From Nitrospinaceae bacterium UBA7883 (GTDB taxonomy: Bacteria; Nitrospinota_A; UBA7883): 64,000 nucleotides of DNA. The translations under genes were made by a program, and so were the position numbers. Within the stretch, counting starts at the first letter, position 1; every line of letters starts with the position of its first letter. The DNA lies in the NCBI GenBank assembly GCA_002500605.1, contig DLRR01000002.1, forward strand, positions 118,526 to 182,525, given 5' to 3'. Shown here piece after piece: positions 8,475-17,825 of the stretch. A model generated the notes under the pieces. The model made no database searches, had not been told where the DNA came from, and worked only from the letters and a program-made list of their open reading frames with translations.

Positions 8475-8857
8475 TCAAAAACCATTAAAGTTTTTTTTCA
8501 CACATTCTCGAGCAAGTTCCTTTGCGGTGGAAATTTCGGCACTGGTCATTCTCTTCGCAACGATGTCTCTAAATTCATATGCGTCCTTATTCCCAGAAGG
8601 CACGGCAATACTAAACCACATATGAGCATAAACATTATCCTTTAGAACACCTCTTCCAAAGTGGTACATCAAACCAAGTTTGTACTGTGCATCGGCATGC
8701 CCCTGTTCGGCAAGTGGCTTGAATTCACGCAGAGCAGCTTCGTAATCACATTTTTCATAAGCAGCCTCCCCCTTTTGGTAATCAGCGCTCAACTCACACC
8801 CGCACTTCCTAAGAGTACGGCAAGGGTAATCAGCAAAGTAATCGCTGTGCGTCTCAT
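8475..8857 (-). pseudogene. Sel1-repeat secreted protein split by a one-base frameshift
   Basis: From the ATG at 8857 a clear signal peptide is encoded (MRRTAITLLITLAVLLGSAG, then VS), ending at a TGA (8789-8791). In the next frame, directly adjoining, is a complete Sel1-repeat domain: SADYQKGEAAYEKCDYEAAL, a TPR-like LAEQGHADAQYKLGLMYHFG repeat and the usual AHMWFSIA end. One extra G at the TGA would restore TGG AGC and give the run SWSADYQKG that I know from intact relatives. So this is a recently inactivated gene or a base error. As read, only a leaderless TTG-started form (8792) could be made. No partner is apparent. Confidence 0.75.
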
Positions 8858-9066
8858 AAAAATAAGTTTAGCAGGTTATGGTAATGTGAGAAATAATTCA
8901 TTATCGAACAAACAGATACAATTAAATAAATTTTCCAAACGTATTTATTCATGATAGCTTTTACCATATAAGTTTTAATGCTTAGATTTAGGACACCCTT
9001 ACTTTGTCACCTAGTTCACTGAAAAGATGGAATAAAATAAACCCCAATATAAGAAAAAATGTGGCA

Positions 9067-9849
9067 ATGCTTGAATGTAAACTTCCATTGGTTTGGGTTG
9101 TGGTAGCTTTCTGTATTCTGATTAGTGATGTACAACATTCTTTTGCTGGATCTATTAAAGCAGCAGTTTCCTCTAACTTTCTTGCACCAATGGCAAAAAT
9201 AGCAATCGAGTTTGAGAAAGAAAGCGGTAATAAGGTTTTAATCAGTTCCGGCTCCACAGGGCAATTGTACGCACAAATTATCCATGGTGCACCGTTTGAC
9301 ATTTTTTTTGCGGGGGATGCTGCAAGACCCGAAAAACTGGTTGGGCTTGGAGTGGCTTATGGAGATTCAAAATCGTACGCTTTCGGTAAATTAGCTTTGC
9401 TGTGTGTTGCCAGAGAAATAGAATGTACCCTTGATTCAATTAAGCAAGGTAAATTTAAGAAATTGGCGTTAGCAAACCCTTTACTAGCCCCTTATGGTGT
9501 AGCGGCAAAACAAGTTTTGCAAGTGGTGGGCAAAAGAAAAGCACACTTCAACCGACTTGTCTACGGGCAGAATATTTCTCAAACCATGCAATTTGTGATT
9601 TCAGGAACTGTGGCGGCAGGGTTTGTAGCCGTATCCGACTTAAAAAAAGTGGAAAAAACATTACCCAGTTCATTTTTGATAGTTGACCAACAACTTTATG
9701 ACCCCATTGACCAACAAATGGTTGTTATCAAAAACCAAAAGAACATCATAGAGGCAAGAGCACTAGCTAATTTCGTTACCAGTAAAAAGGGTCGTGCAAT
9801 CATCAAGTCATTTGGATACGATTTACCAAAACAAAAGCTTTTAAAATAA
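9067..9849 (+). CDS. modA: Molybdate ABC transporter, substrate-binding protein ModA
   Basis: Periplasmic molybdate/tungstate-binding protein. A hydrophobic signal segment ending ISDVQHSFAG precedes the mature domain, which carries ModA landmarks: AAVSSNFLAPM, SSGSTGQLYAQI (oxyanion-binding Ser/Gly loop), GAPFDIFFAGDAARPEKL and ANPLLAPYGVAAKQVL. The frame is open upstream to a TTG at 9004; the ATG at 9067 gives a normal signal peptide and is preferred, though no strong ribosome site marks it. First gene of modABC. Mature length (~255) fits the family. Confidence 0.9.
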   Translation: MLECKLPLVWVVVAFCILISDVQHSFAGSIKAAVSSNFLAPMAKIAIEFEKESGNKVLISSGSTGQLYAQIIHGAPFDIFFAGDAARPEKLVGLGVAYGDSKSYAFGKLALLCVAREIECTLDSIKQGKFKKLALANPLLAPYGVAAKQVLQVVGKRKAHFNRLVYGQNISQTMQFVISGTVAAGFVAVSDLKKVEKTLPSSFLIVDQQLYDPIDQQMVVIKNQKNIIEARALANFVTSKKGRAIIKSFGYDLPKQKLLK

Positions 9850-9867
9850 TATTACCTAGGTCAAGCT

Positions 9868-10545
9868 GTGGAACTTTTTCAAAGCCCTCTCTGGATAACT
9901 ATAAAGCTTGCTACTATTTCAACTTTCATCCTGCTTTTGATTTCTACACCAATGGCTTGGTGGTTATCGCGTGACAAGGGAAAGTTTAAAGCTGTAGTGG
10001 AATCTGTTGTAGCTATACCTTTGGTGTTACCACCAACTGTATTGGGATTCTACCTTCTCATTGCATTAAGCCCAAATGGGTTTTTAGGAGCTCCCTTGGA
10101 AGCATTAGGAATAGGGTCGCTTGCTTTTACATTTGAGGGATTGCTAATTGGGTCAATAATTTACTCGTTGGCATTCGTAGTAAGACCGCTGCAGAACTCC
10201 TTTGAATCGGTAAACGACGAACTTTTGGAAGCGGCTGCAACTCTTGGTGCCTCTCCTCTGGACAGGTTTTTCTCAATTGCCGTGCCGTTATCCATACCTG
10301 GTTTTCTCACGGCTACTGCCCTTGGGTTTGCTCATACAGTTGGAGAGTTTGGAGTTGCACTTATGATTGGCGGCAACATCCCTGGTGAAACAAGAGTTAT
10401 GTCAATTGAGATATTTAACCTAGTTGAAGCCTTAAATTATGACCAGGCACACTTTTACTCTGCAGGGTTAATGATATTTTCTTTTTTACTCCTATTCTTA
10501 GTGTCAATGATCAACTTTAACTCAAGTTCAAAAAACCCGTTATGA
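9868..10545 (+). CDS. modB: Molybdate ABC transporter, permease ModB
   Basis: A 225-residue permease of the CysTW/ModB type starting with GTG 18 bases after modA. About five membrane helices are visible. The EAA coupling loop that docks on the ATPase is ELLEAAATLGASPLDRF around residues 125-140, followed by the usual PLSIPGFLTATALGFAHTVGEFG. TM1 ends in MAWWLSRDKGKFK, and PLVLPPTVLGFYLL is a family hallmark. It overlaps modC by four bases, indicating translational coupling. Confidence 0.92.
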   Translation: MELFQSPLWITIKLATISTFILLLISTPMAWWLSRDKGKFKAVVESVVAIPLVLPPTVLGFYLLIALSPNGFLGAPLEALGIGSLAFTFEGLLIGSIIYSLAFVVRPLQNSFESVNDELLEAAATLGASPLDRFFSIAVPLSIPGFLTATALGFAHTVGEFGVALMIGGNIPGETRVMSIEIFNLVEALNYDQAHFYSAGLMIFSFLLLFLVSMINFNSSSKNPL

Positions 10546-11654
10546 ATGTACTTCCATCCAATGGAGAAACTCCTGAAGGACTCTATGCACAGTTTACCCA
10601 TATGCGGGGGACGTTTAGCATAGAAGCCACCCTTGAAGCACCACAGAGTGGTGTCACCGCTCTGTTTGGCCCTTCTGGTTGCGGCAAAACAACTTTCCTG
10701 CGTCTTTTGTGCGGTGTTGACAGGGCTAAAGTGGGAAAAGTTTGTGTTAACGGAATGTGGTGGCAAAACAGATCTTTTTTCCTGCAGACGTGGAAACGCC
10801 CTGTTGGAGTAGTTTTTCAAGACTCCAGACTTTTTCCACATCTTACAGTCAAAAACAATCTTGAATATGGTGCAAAAAGATCTTTTGCTAGTAAACGCAC
10901 AAACGGTTATAGGGTAAATTATGATCACACAGTTTCTTGGTTAGGATTGGAGAGACTGCTCGACAGATTTCCTAATGGCCTTTCTGGCGGAGAAAAACAG
11001 CGTGTAGCACTGGGCAGAGCAATCCTTCGTAATCCAAGTCTTTTGTTGCTTGATGAGCCAATGGCTTCTCTAGATGAAAGTTCGAAAATAGAGATTATTC
11101 CTTACTTAGAAGAGCTACGATCAGAGTTGAGCATACCTATTTTATATATTAGCCATGACATATACGAAATTCATAGGATTGCTGACCGGGTTGCTCTTAT
11201 GGAAAAAGGGTCCCTATTAACTAGCGGAGATATCAAAACAATCCTCACATCTCTAGAACTTCCGATTAGCAGGGGTAGCCATGCAGGGGCAGTAATAAAT
11301 GCAGATGTTGTTGAGCATGACAAAGAATTTAATCTTTCTATCTTAGAATTCGAAGGCGGTAAAATCAGCGTCGCCAGAGGCGGCATGACTATTGGGAAAA
11401 ATGTAAAGCTAAGAATAAACGCATCAGATGTTGCACTGGCATTAGATAAACCACGTAATACCAGCGTGCTTAACGTCTTTGGCGTTAAAGTAACAGGCAT
11501 TGTTGAAATTAACGAGTCACAGGTGATAGTTAAGCTCGACGCACATGGTGTAGCGATGCTATCAAAAATTACAAAAAAGTCCTTGGATGCACTTAGCATT
11601 AAGAGAGGCGACAAATGCTACGCAATGGTGAAAAGTGTGGCACTAATGGCCTAA
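10542..11654 (+). CDS. modC: Molybdate ABC transporter, ATP-binding protein ModC
   Basis: A 370-residue ATPase: Walker A GPSGCGKTTFLRL, Q-loop VVFQDSRLFPHLTV, signature LSGGEKQRVALGRAI, Walker B LLLLDEPMASLD and switch His in ISHDIYEIHRIADR. The C-terminal ~120 residues form a TOBE/Mop-type domain (RINASDVALALDKP, then TGIVEINESQVIVKLD) that in ModC binds molybdate and slows transport. It ends the modABC operon. No ModE binding site is recognisable, and no molybdoenzyme gene lies in the window, so the metal is used by enzymes encoded elsewhere. Confidence 0.93.
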   Translation: MNVLPSNGETPEGLYAQFTHMRGTFSIEATLEAPQSGVTALFGPSGCGKTTFLRLLCGVDRAKVGKVCVNGMWWQNRSFFLQTWKRPVGVVFQDSRLFPHLTVKNNLEYGAKRSFASKRTNGYRVNYDHTVSWLGLERLLDRFPNGLSGGEKQRVALGRAILRNPSLLLLDEPMASLDESSKIEIIPYLEELRSELSIPILYISHDIYEIHRIADRVALMEKGSLLTSGDIKTILTSLELPISRGSHAGAVINADVVEHDKEFNLSILEFEGGKISVARGGMTIGKNVKLRINASDVALALDKPRNTSVLNVFGVKVTGIVEINESQVIVKLDAHGVAMLSKITKKSLDALSIKRGDKCYAMVKSVALMA

Positions 11655-11714
11655 AAGGTTTTTTCAGCTAGAAAAATAACAAAAGAAAATACCGTTAGGG
11701 GCGATAATATTTAC

Positions 11715-12599
11715 TTACAAAGGCTTATCCAATAAACTCATTTTTCGAAGTACCGCCTGAAGTTTTTCATTGTTCATTTGGCTCATTTCACAAAGAGGTA
11801 GTCTTAGCTCTCCATTGATCTTACCCATAAGAGCAAGTGCGGTCTTCACAGGTATGGGATTGCTTTCAATAAACATCGCAGAACTAAGGTCTTGTGTTTC
11901 GTAATGTAGCTCTTTTGCTCTGTCCCATTCGCCAGCATAGAACGCATCTGTCATGGCTGATATTTTGTTAGGAACTATATTTGCGCTTACAGATATTACT
12001 CCCTTGCCGCCAATTGCCATCATCGGGAAAGTAAGAAAATCATCGCCAGAAAGCACGGTAAAATCATCACCGCAAAGTCCAATTACATTAGATGTATGCG
12101 AAAGGTTACCAACAGCATCCTTTACACCAATAATATTTTCGTGAGTTGAAAGGCGTGCTATGGTCTCCGGCGAAACTGCCATTGCTGTTCTTCCTGGTAC
12201 GTTATAAATAAAAAATGGTAGGCTTACTGAACTTGCTATTGTCATGTAGTGGCGATATAACCCTTCCTGGGTTGGTTTATTATAGTAGGGGCTCACCAAC
12301 AATGCTGCATCTGCTCCCGCATCAGCAGCGTACTTTGTAAGTATCGTGGCTTCGGCTGTGGAGTTGGACCCAGCACCAGCAATTACGGGGATTCGTTTAT
12401 CAACAGTATTCACACAAAGTTCTACGACCCTCTTGTGTTCCTCGAACGTCAGTGTAGCAGATTCACCAGTAGTTCCACATGGGACTATACCGTGAGTACC
12501 CTGCTCGATGTGCCATTCAATAAGCTCAACGTAGGATTTTTCATCGACTTTTCCTGCGCTAAATGGCGTAACAAGTGCCACTATTGATCCTTTGAACAT
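11715..12599 (-). CDS. dapA: 4-hydroxy-tetrahydrodipicolinate synthase
   Basis: A 294-residue TIM-barrel aldolase condensing pyruvate with aspartate semialdehyde, the first committed step to diaminopimelate and lysine. It shows GTTGESATLTFEEH, YNVPGRTAM with the proton-relay Tyr, and IIGVKDAVGNL with the Schiff-base Lys. Length is normal. It is transcribed after lysA and dapF on the same strand; the 84-base gap before it holds a strong hairpin, so its expression may be set separately. Confidence 0.95.
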   Translation of the reverse strand: MFKGSIVALVTPFSAGKVDEKSYVELIEWHIEQGTHGIVPCGTTGESATLTFEEHKRVVELCVNTVDKRIPVIAGAGSNSTAEATILTKYAADAGADAALLVSPYYNKPTQEGLYRHYMTIASSVSLPFFIYNVPGRTAMAVSPETIARLSTHENIIGVKDAVGNLSHTSNVIGLCGDDFTVLSGDDFLTFPMMAIGGKGVISVSANIVPNKISAMTDAFYAGEWDRAKELHYETQDLSSAMFIESNPIPVKTALALMGKINGELRLPLCEMSQMNNEKLQAVLRKMSLLDKPL

Positions 12600-12628
12600 T
12601 TTCTAGTCTCCGATCATTTTTTGTACGG

Positions 12629-12650
12629 TGACGGACAACCCTATCCGTCA
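12629..12650 (-). promoter_or_regulatory. Hairpin in the leader between dapF and dapA
   Basis: Perfect seven-base arms TGACGGA / TCCGTCA with an eight-base loop lie 30 bases upstream of dapA on its own strand. It is not followed by a T-run there, so an mRNA-processing, attenuation or operator role fits better than a terminator. No lysine-riboswitch core could be recognised in 84 bases. Confidence 0.4.
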
Positions 12651-12683
12651 GAAATTTTATCGTAATGAGCCTCTATCGTGGGA

Positions 12684-13517
12684 TTAAAGTTTAATCTCAC
12701 CGCTAAATACCTCGGCTGCTGGACCAGTCATTAACACTCGGCCTTCTTTTGTCCAGTTGATATCCAACGACCCACCAGGCAAATCCACAGTAATTTTACG
12801 CTCAGTTTTTTTTTGTAGATAAGCCACAACAGCAGAGGCACAGGCCCCGGTTCCACATGCCAACGTAATCCCAGAGCCTCGCTCCCAAACCCTAACCTTA
12901 ATTCTTGAGCGTGAAACAGGCTGAACAAACTCAACGTTAGTTCTATTTGGAAAAACTTTATGATTCTCTATCAATGGGCCTACTTTTTCAAGTTCAATAC
13001 TATCAACATCACTGGTAAAGATTACACAGTGTGGGTTGCCCATTGACACAGCAGTGATTTGGTATGATTTATTGCCAACTTTAAGCGATGTAGCAACCGC
13101 TCCGTCTCCCAATGTAGAGAACTCCTGTGAACTTCCGAGTATTGGGGAACCCATATCAACTTGAATTTTCTCTGCCGATACTATTTTAGCACGTACAATA
13201 CCGGACAAAGTTTCCACATCCAGACATTTCTTTTTTCTTATAATTTTATCGTTGCGATTCCACAGGTATTTAGCAAAGCATCGAATACCATTACCGCACA
13301 TCTCCACCTCAGATCCATCCGCATTGAATATCCTCATTTTGTAATCTGCTTTACGGGAATTAACAATGACTATGATCTGATCGCATCCTATCCCTGTGCG
13401 CCTATCACATATGGACCTAGCTTTTTCACGCAGTTTCGGAATCGACTTGTGACGGGAGTCTATCATCACAAAATCATTGCCTGCGCCATGCATCTTAGTA
13501 AACTGCAACTTCGCCAT
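12684..13517 (-). CDS. dapF: Diaminopimelate epimerase
   Basis: A 277-residue PLP-independent racemase converting LL- to meso-diaminopimelate for lysine and peptidoglycan. Both catalytic cysteines are in place: MCGNGIRCFAKYLW (first half) and GSGITLACGTGACAS (second half). The N-terminus KMHGAGNDFVMID is diagnostic. It begins seven bases after the lysA stop, so lysA-dapF are co-transcribed. Confidence 0.95.
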   Translation of the reverse strand: MAKLQFTKMHGAGNDFVMIDSRHKSIPKLREKARSICDRRTGIGCDQIIVIVNSRKADYKMRIFNADGSEVEMCGNGIRCFAKYLWNRNDKIIRKKKCLDVETLSGIVRAKIVSAEKIQVDMGSPILGSSQEFSTLGDGAVATSLKVGNKSYQITAVSMGNPHCVIFTSDVDSIELEKVGPLIENHKVFPNRTNVEFVQPVSRSRIKVRVWERGSGITLACGTGACASAVVAYLQKKTERKITVDLPGGSLDINWTKEGRVLMTGPAAEVFSGEIKL

Positions 13518-13524
13518 TATAATC

Positions 13525-14787
13525 TTACTCCAGATATTCCGGTATTACTTCACCATTTACCAAATCCTCAACCTTCTCCCTAGCACGGACCACATCGAAC
13601 CTATCGCCATTTACCATAACTTCGGCTACACGTGGACGAGAATTGTAGTTTGATGACATAGAAAAGCCATATGCACCAGAACTCATAATAGACATGAGGT
13701 CTCCCGGTTTATAATTGGGTAAAGTTCTATCCTTAGCCAAAAAATCACCTGACTCACAAATCGGTCCAACAATATCAGCTACAATTTTTTCACGGGCATT
13801 AACTTCCATCTCTACCGGGGCAATTCCATGATAACTGTTATAAAGACTTGGTCTGGCAAGATCATTCATAGCTGCGTCTACTATAAAGAATGTTTTATCG
13901 TCATTCTTTTTTGAGTAAAGCACGGTCGCAACTAAAATGCCGGCATTTCCAACAATAACACGGCCTGGTTCAAAAATTATTGTACAACCGCTCTTTAATA
14001 ATAGCGGTTCAATTGCTTTGGCTAAGTCATTTGGTTGTGGTGGAGCTTCATCTTCATAGGTGATGCCTAGCCCGCCACCAATGTCTATGTACTTTATGTT
14101 GATGCCGCCTTCTTTCAACTTTTCAACAATATCAATTGTTTTCTCTAAAGCATCAACAAAAGGAGAGACCATGGTTATCTGTGAGCCAATGTGCTTGTGT
14201 ACCCCTACCACATCAATGTTTTTTAAGCTAATTGCCAGTTTGTATTCCTCCAAAACAGTGGTATGGCTAATACCAAATTTATTTTCCTTCAACCCTGTTG
14301 ATACATAAGGGTGGGTTTGTGGATCAACATTAGGGTTAATACGAAGTGCAATCGGCGCCTTAACTCCCATCTCAGAAGCAATTGAGTCTATCGTCAACAG
14401 CTCTTGGCTCGACTCGACGTTAAACATTAATATTCCAGCTTTGAGTGCACTGATTATCTCTTGGCGAGTTTTGCCAACACCTGCGTATACAATTTTCCCT
14501 GGTGGTATACCTGCTTTTTGTGCCCTATAAAGCTCACCGCCAGATACAATGTCCGCACCGCCCCCTTGTCTGGCAAACAATTTTAATACAGCAAGATTGC
14601 TGTTAGCCTTTACTGCAAAACAAACTATATGCGGAACTTTTTCAAAGGAATGGTCGAACACATTATAGTGCCTCAATAAAGTACCGTGGCTATAGCAGTA
14701 AAATGGCGTTCCTACTTCTTCGGCAATTTTCTTTATTGGCACTTCTTCACAATAGAGTTCACCTAAGCGATAATCAAAATAATGCAT
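13525..14787 (-). CDS. lysA: Diaminopimelate decarboxylase
   Basis: A 420-residue fold-type III PLP enzyme that makes lysine from meso-diaminopimelate. PLP Lys sits in CFAVKANSNLAVL; other hallmarks are the HKHIGSQI substrate strand, DIGGGLGITY, EPGRVIVGNAG and the active-site Cys/Glu loop GPICESGDFLA, followed by SSGAYGFSMSSNYNSRPR. First gene of the lysA-dapF-dapA group. About 120 bases separate it from mqnA upstream on the same strand. Confidence 0.95.
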   Translation of the reverse strand: MHYFDYRLGELYCEEVPIKKIAEEVGTPFYCYSHGTLLRHYNVFDHSFEKVPHIVCFAVKANSNLAVLKLFARQGGGADIVSGGELYRAQKAGIPPGKIVYAGVGKTRQEIISALKAGILMFNVESSQELLTIDSIASEMGVKAPIALRINPNVDPQTHPYVSTGLKENKFGISHTTVLEEYKLAISLKNIDVVGVHKHIGSQITMVSPFVDALEKTIDIVEKLKEGGINIKYIDIGGGLGITYEDEAPPQPNDLAKAIEPLLLKSGCTIIFEPGRVIVGNAGILVATVLYSKKNDDKTFFIVDAAMNDLARPSLYNSYHGIAPVEMEVNAREKIVADIVGPICESGDFLAKDRTLPNYKPGDLMSIMSSGAYGFSMSSNYNSRPRVAEVMVNGDRFDVVRAREKVEDLVNGEVIPEYLE

Positions 14788-14908
14788 GTCTTAGTCACAA
14801 AATCCTTTCTGTTGGAATTATCAAGACAATCGTCTCCTATCCTTTCAAGACAGTTAGATAATGATTAATAAAAGTCCCGCTGTCAACTTTAGTGGTAGTT
14901 GGTGTTTA

Positions 14909-15709
14909 TTAATAGAACAGCAAGCTAGAACGAGTCACAAGACCCAAGTCTTCGGCAGACCTTAGAAAATAAGTCAACCCTTCTATTTGTTCATGCCCTA
15001 AATCGAAAAAAATTTTAGTTGTGAGGTAATCTAAGAACTTTTCCGATGTGATTCCCGCTGCATAAGTTGCATTACTCTCCTGTCTAGCAATCAGGTCCAA
15101 ATTTGCTAAACCTGTCTCCTTAGCTTTCACTAGTGCTTCAACAGCACTATCCCACCTCTCTCCCTTCTTTGCACAAAGCACAGCATGGGTAAAAGAGCGT
15201 CTTGTATGTTGGTACCATAACTCCCCTAAGTCGTAAACAGCGTATCTTCTTCGGTCGATTCGAAAAGCTTCATCGCCTATCACCAACCCGGCATCAGCTG
15301 AATTTAGCATCAATTCGGGTTTCTCTTCCCCAGTTTTGATTGATAAGCTTTTCCCCCATTTTTCGTGGAAAAGGACTTCTAGCATGGAAACCGACGTTCG
15401 TGATTTAGGATCGACAGAAACCGTCTCTATGTTCTCTATTTCTATCTTGCTGAACAGCAGCACAGTATCCACCCTGCCTAAGGAGGCAATGCATATTTGT
15501 GGGATGATCACTGCTTCTTCTATACGTGCATATTCGACGGAGGGAATCATGGCAATATCCAACTCACCCGATGAAAATCTATCTGCCAAGCGTGACGGTG
15601 AATCAATGATTAGTTCGAATGGTGTTTCCACCAACCCGTGCAGTATTGGATTTATAATTGGCTTCGAATTAAGGAAATCGTGAATACCCACACGCGGTCG
15701 CATTGGCAT
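14909..15709 (-). CDS. mqnA: Chorismate dehydratase MqnA (futalosine pathway)
   Basis: A 266-residue periplasmic-binding-protein-like enzyme that dehydrates chorismate to 3-enolpyruvylbenzoate, the entry step of the futalosine route to menaquinone. Family features are RVGIHDFLNSKPI at the N-terminus, PSRLADRFSSGELDIAMIPS, SVDPKSRTSVSML and GLVIGDEAFRI. It starts six bases after the mqnE stop, so the two consecutive pathway enzymes are co-transcribed. Length and start are normal. Confidence 0.92.
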   Translation of the reverse strand: MPMRPRVGIHDFLNSKPIINPILHGLVETPFELIIDSPSRLADRFSSGELDIAMIPSVEYARIEEAVIIPQICIASLGRVDTVLLFSKIEIENIETVSVDPKSRTSVSMLEVLFHEKWGKSLSIKTGEEKPELMLNSADAGLVIGDEAFRIDRRRYAVYDLGELWYQHTRRSFTHAVLCAKKGERWDSAVEALVKAKETGLANLDLIARQESNATYAAGITSEKFLDYLTTKIFFDLGHEQIEGLTYFLRSAEDLGLVTRSSLLFY

Positions 15710-15715
15710 TTTCTA

Positions 15716-16804
15716 TTATACAATACCAACGACATTGTACACAGTGTCTCGTTCCACTGGACTCCTTCCTGCTTCATGAACCAGTTCCTCCAGTCTTTGT
15801 TTAGTGAGACCTTGGTTGGTAGTGGCTCCAGCTGCATGGGTGATTTTCTCCTCTACTACGGTACCGTCCAAATCATCAGCACCGAACGAAAGTGAAATTT
15901 GTGCCAGTTTTTCTCCAGTCATTATCCAAAACGCTTTTATATGCGGAAAATTATCAAGCATCAGTCTAGACATCGCGATCATTTTAAGATCCATTACGCC
16001 AGATGTCCTTCCTATTTCCTCATACGCAGTATTCCTTGGGTGAAATGCCAAAGGGATGAATGTTAGAAATCCTCCCGAACGGTCTTGGGCTTCTCGTAAA
16101 AGTAATAGGTGGTCCACGCGGTCCTCAGCAGATTCTATATGCCCATAAAGCATGGTTGCATTTGTATTGAGACCTATATCATGAGCAGTTTTATGAACTG
16201 CAAGCCACTCTTTTCCATCAATTTTTTCAGGGCAAATCTTTTTCCGTACCCGATTGCTGAATATTTCTGCTCCACCACCAGGCAGAGAGCCAAGCCCAGC
16301 ATTTTTTAGCTCTTCAAGCACCACTCGTGTCGATTTTCCGGATATCATGCTTAAGTGAACTATCTCAACAGCAGTAAAGGCTTGCAAGTGAACATTAGGA
16401 AATTCACCACGAAGGCTGCTAATCATTTCAACGTAGTAACTATAGGGTAAGGTTGGATGTAATCCGCCTACAATATGAAATTCGGAGAAATTTTCTCCAT
16501 CATGCATATGGGCTTCCTCTAACACCTTATCGATCATCATGGTATATGCATCATCGTCTTCTGCTTTACGGCTAAATGCACAGAATTTGCACGAGTTCAC
16601 ACATACATTGGTGTGGTTTATATGGCGGTTGGAAATGAAGTAAGCAGCGGAACCATTTATCCGCTCCCGTACAATGTTTGCAAGGTGCCCCACGCCTAGC
16701 AAATCAGCTGAATTATCTATCATCAGCCCATCTTCATAATCAAGACGGTTACCAGATTCTACCTTTTCGGCGATTTTAATTAGATTATTGTCTGTAAACT
16801 TCAC
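15716..16804 (-). CDS. mqnE: Aminodeoxyfutalosine synthase MqnE, radical SAM
   Basis: A 362-residue radical SAM enzyme with the 4Fe-4S motif CVNSCKFCAF. It joins 3-enolpyruvylbenzoate to the adenosyl group of SAM, giving aminodeoxyfutalosine. I assign MqnE over the related MqnC from GSLPGGGAEIF, NATMLYGHIESAEDRVDHL and GGLHPTLPYSYYVEMI; MqnC typically has PGAGAEIL and ATMMFGH. The C-terminal AGRSPVERDTVYN is shared by both. No mqnB, mqnC or mqnD is in the window. Confidence 0.9.
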   Translation of the reverse strand: MKFTDNNLIKIAEKVESGNRLDYEDGLMIDNSADLLGVGHLANIVRERINGSAAYFISNRHINHTNVCVNSCKFCAFSRKAEDDDAYTMMIDKVLEEAHMHDGENFSEFHIVGGLHPTLPYSYYVEMISSLRGEFPNVHLQAFTAVEIVHLSMISGKSTRVVLEELKNAGLGSLPGGGAEIFSNRVRKKICPEKIDGKEWLAVHKTAHDIGLNTNATMLYGHIESAEDRVDHLLLLREAQDRSGGFLTFIPLAFHPRNTAYEEIGRTSGVMDLKMIAMSRLMLDNFPHIKAFWIMTGEKLAQISLSFGADDLDGTVVEEKITHAAGATTNQGLTKQRLEELVHEAGRSPVERDTVYNVVGIV

Positions 16805-16949
16805 TACTATAAACTCAGAAGTTTTTAATGAAAAAGCTCTTTGTTTAATTCTAGCCCTACAACACTTGGTTTACAAGGAGAGACAGTGAGGGCAGGACCA
16901 TCAAGTCAGCATTAAAAATTTCTTTGGTGGCTAATCATTTTAAGTTGAT

Positions 16950-17822
16950 TTAGCCCTTCGCAAGAATCATTACATCCAAAATTGTAAATACCATAAGACC
17001 TAAAGAAACAACACCGTTCACCCTGAAGAAGGCCATGTTTACCTTGCTTAAGTCATTTACGCTAACAAGAGAGTGCTCATAAAACAGCATACATGCAGTA
17101 AAAATAACTCCAGCTGCATAAAGCCATGATAGATTGGAAAGAAAAGCCACAACGACAAGCATAACAACCATGAAAAAATGAAAAACACTGGCCATTATAA
17201 GAGCATTATTTAACCCAAAACGTTGAGGAATAGAGTTTAACTTTAGTTTTTTGTCGTGCTCTACGTCTTGACAAGAATAAATAGTGTCTAGCCCAGCCAA
17301 CCAAAAAACGACCACCACTCCTAGCGTTACTGATACTATAGAGAACTCTTCTCGTACAGCTATCCACGCACCAATCGGTGCCAAAGCCAAGGCAGTTCCA
17401 AGGAAAAAATGTGAAAAAATAGTAAACCGTTTTGTAAATGAGTAGAAAAAAATAACTGCTAGCGCTGGTACTGAGAGATGAAAGGCTAACTGGTTGGTAA
17501 ACCAGCATGTGGTAATAAACCCTGCGGAGCAAAAAACAATAAATACTACATAGTCTGGGCTAAAGCCAGTGTTGGCTGCTAGTACACGATTTTTTGTCCT
17601 GGGGTTACTACGGTCGAACTTGGCATCTGCATAACGATTAAAAGCCATGGCTGCTGATCGGGCGAAAAACATACCAAGAATGATGAGTAAAAATAGCCTC
17701 CACCCAGGCCAGCCGCCTGCCGCTATAAAAGAACTCATAATGGCAAACGGAAGTGCAAAAATGGAGTGCTGTATTTTAATATCATCAAGAATCATGGTTA
17801 GTCGTTTGATGGGATTGAGCAT
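16950..17822 (-). CDS. UbiA-family prenyltransferase, probably MqnP type
   Basis: A 290-residue inner-membrane prenyltransferase with about eight helices. The first Asp-rich motif is AMAFNRYADAKFDRSNPRTKNR (positions ~60-82), which binds Mg-prenyl diphosphate; the second is LDTIYSCQDVEHDKKLKL. The family attaches a polyprenyl chain to an aromatic acid (UbiA/MenA/MqnP). Placement next to mqnA-mqnE makes the menaquinone-pathway prenyltransferase MqnP the likely role, acting on dihydroxy-naphthoate carboxylate. A UbiA function is possible, but no other ubi gene is seen. It starts three bases after the helicase gene stop. Confidence 0.85.
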   Translation of the reverse strand: MLNPIKRLTMILDDIKIQHSIFALPFAIMSSFIAAGGWPGWRLFLLIILGMFFARSAAMAFNRYADAKFDRSNPRTKNRVLAANTGFSPDYVVFIVFCSAGFITTCWFTNQLAFHLSVPALAVIFFYSFTKRFTIFSHFFLGTALALAPIGAWIAVREEFSIVSVTLGVVVVFWLAGLDTIYSCQDVEHDKKLKLNSIPQRFGLNNALIMASVFHFFMVVMLVVVAFLSNLSWLYAAGVIFTACMLFYEHSLVSVNDLSKVNMAFFRVNGVVSLGLMVFTILDVMILAKG

Positions 17823-17825
17823 GAT

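Noticed and set aside
8789..8791. TGA at the Sel1 signal-peptide junction as a possible selenocysteine codon
   Set aside because: The Sel1 domain lies in a different frame, so reading through the TGA would not join the two parts; a one-base loss explains it.
15716..16804. MqnC instead of MqnE
   Set aside because: The PGGGAEIF and NATMLYGH motifs and pairing with mqnA fit MqnE better.
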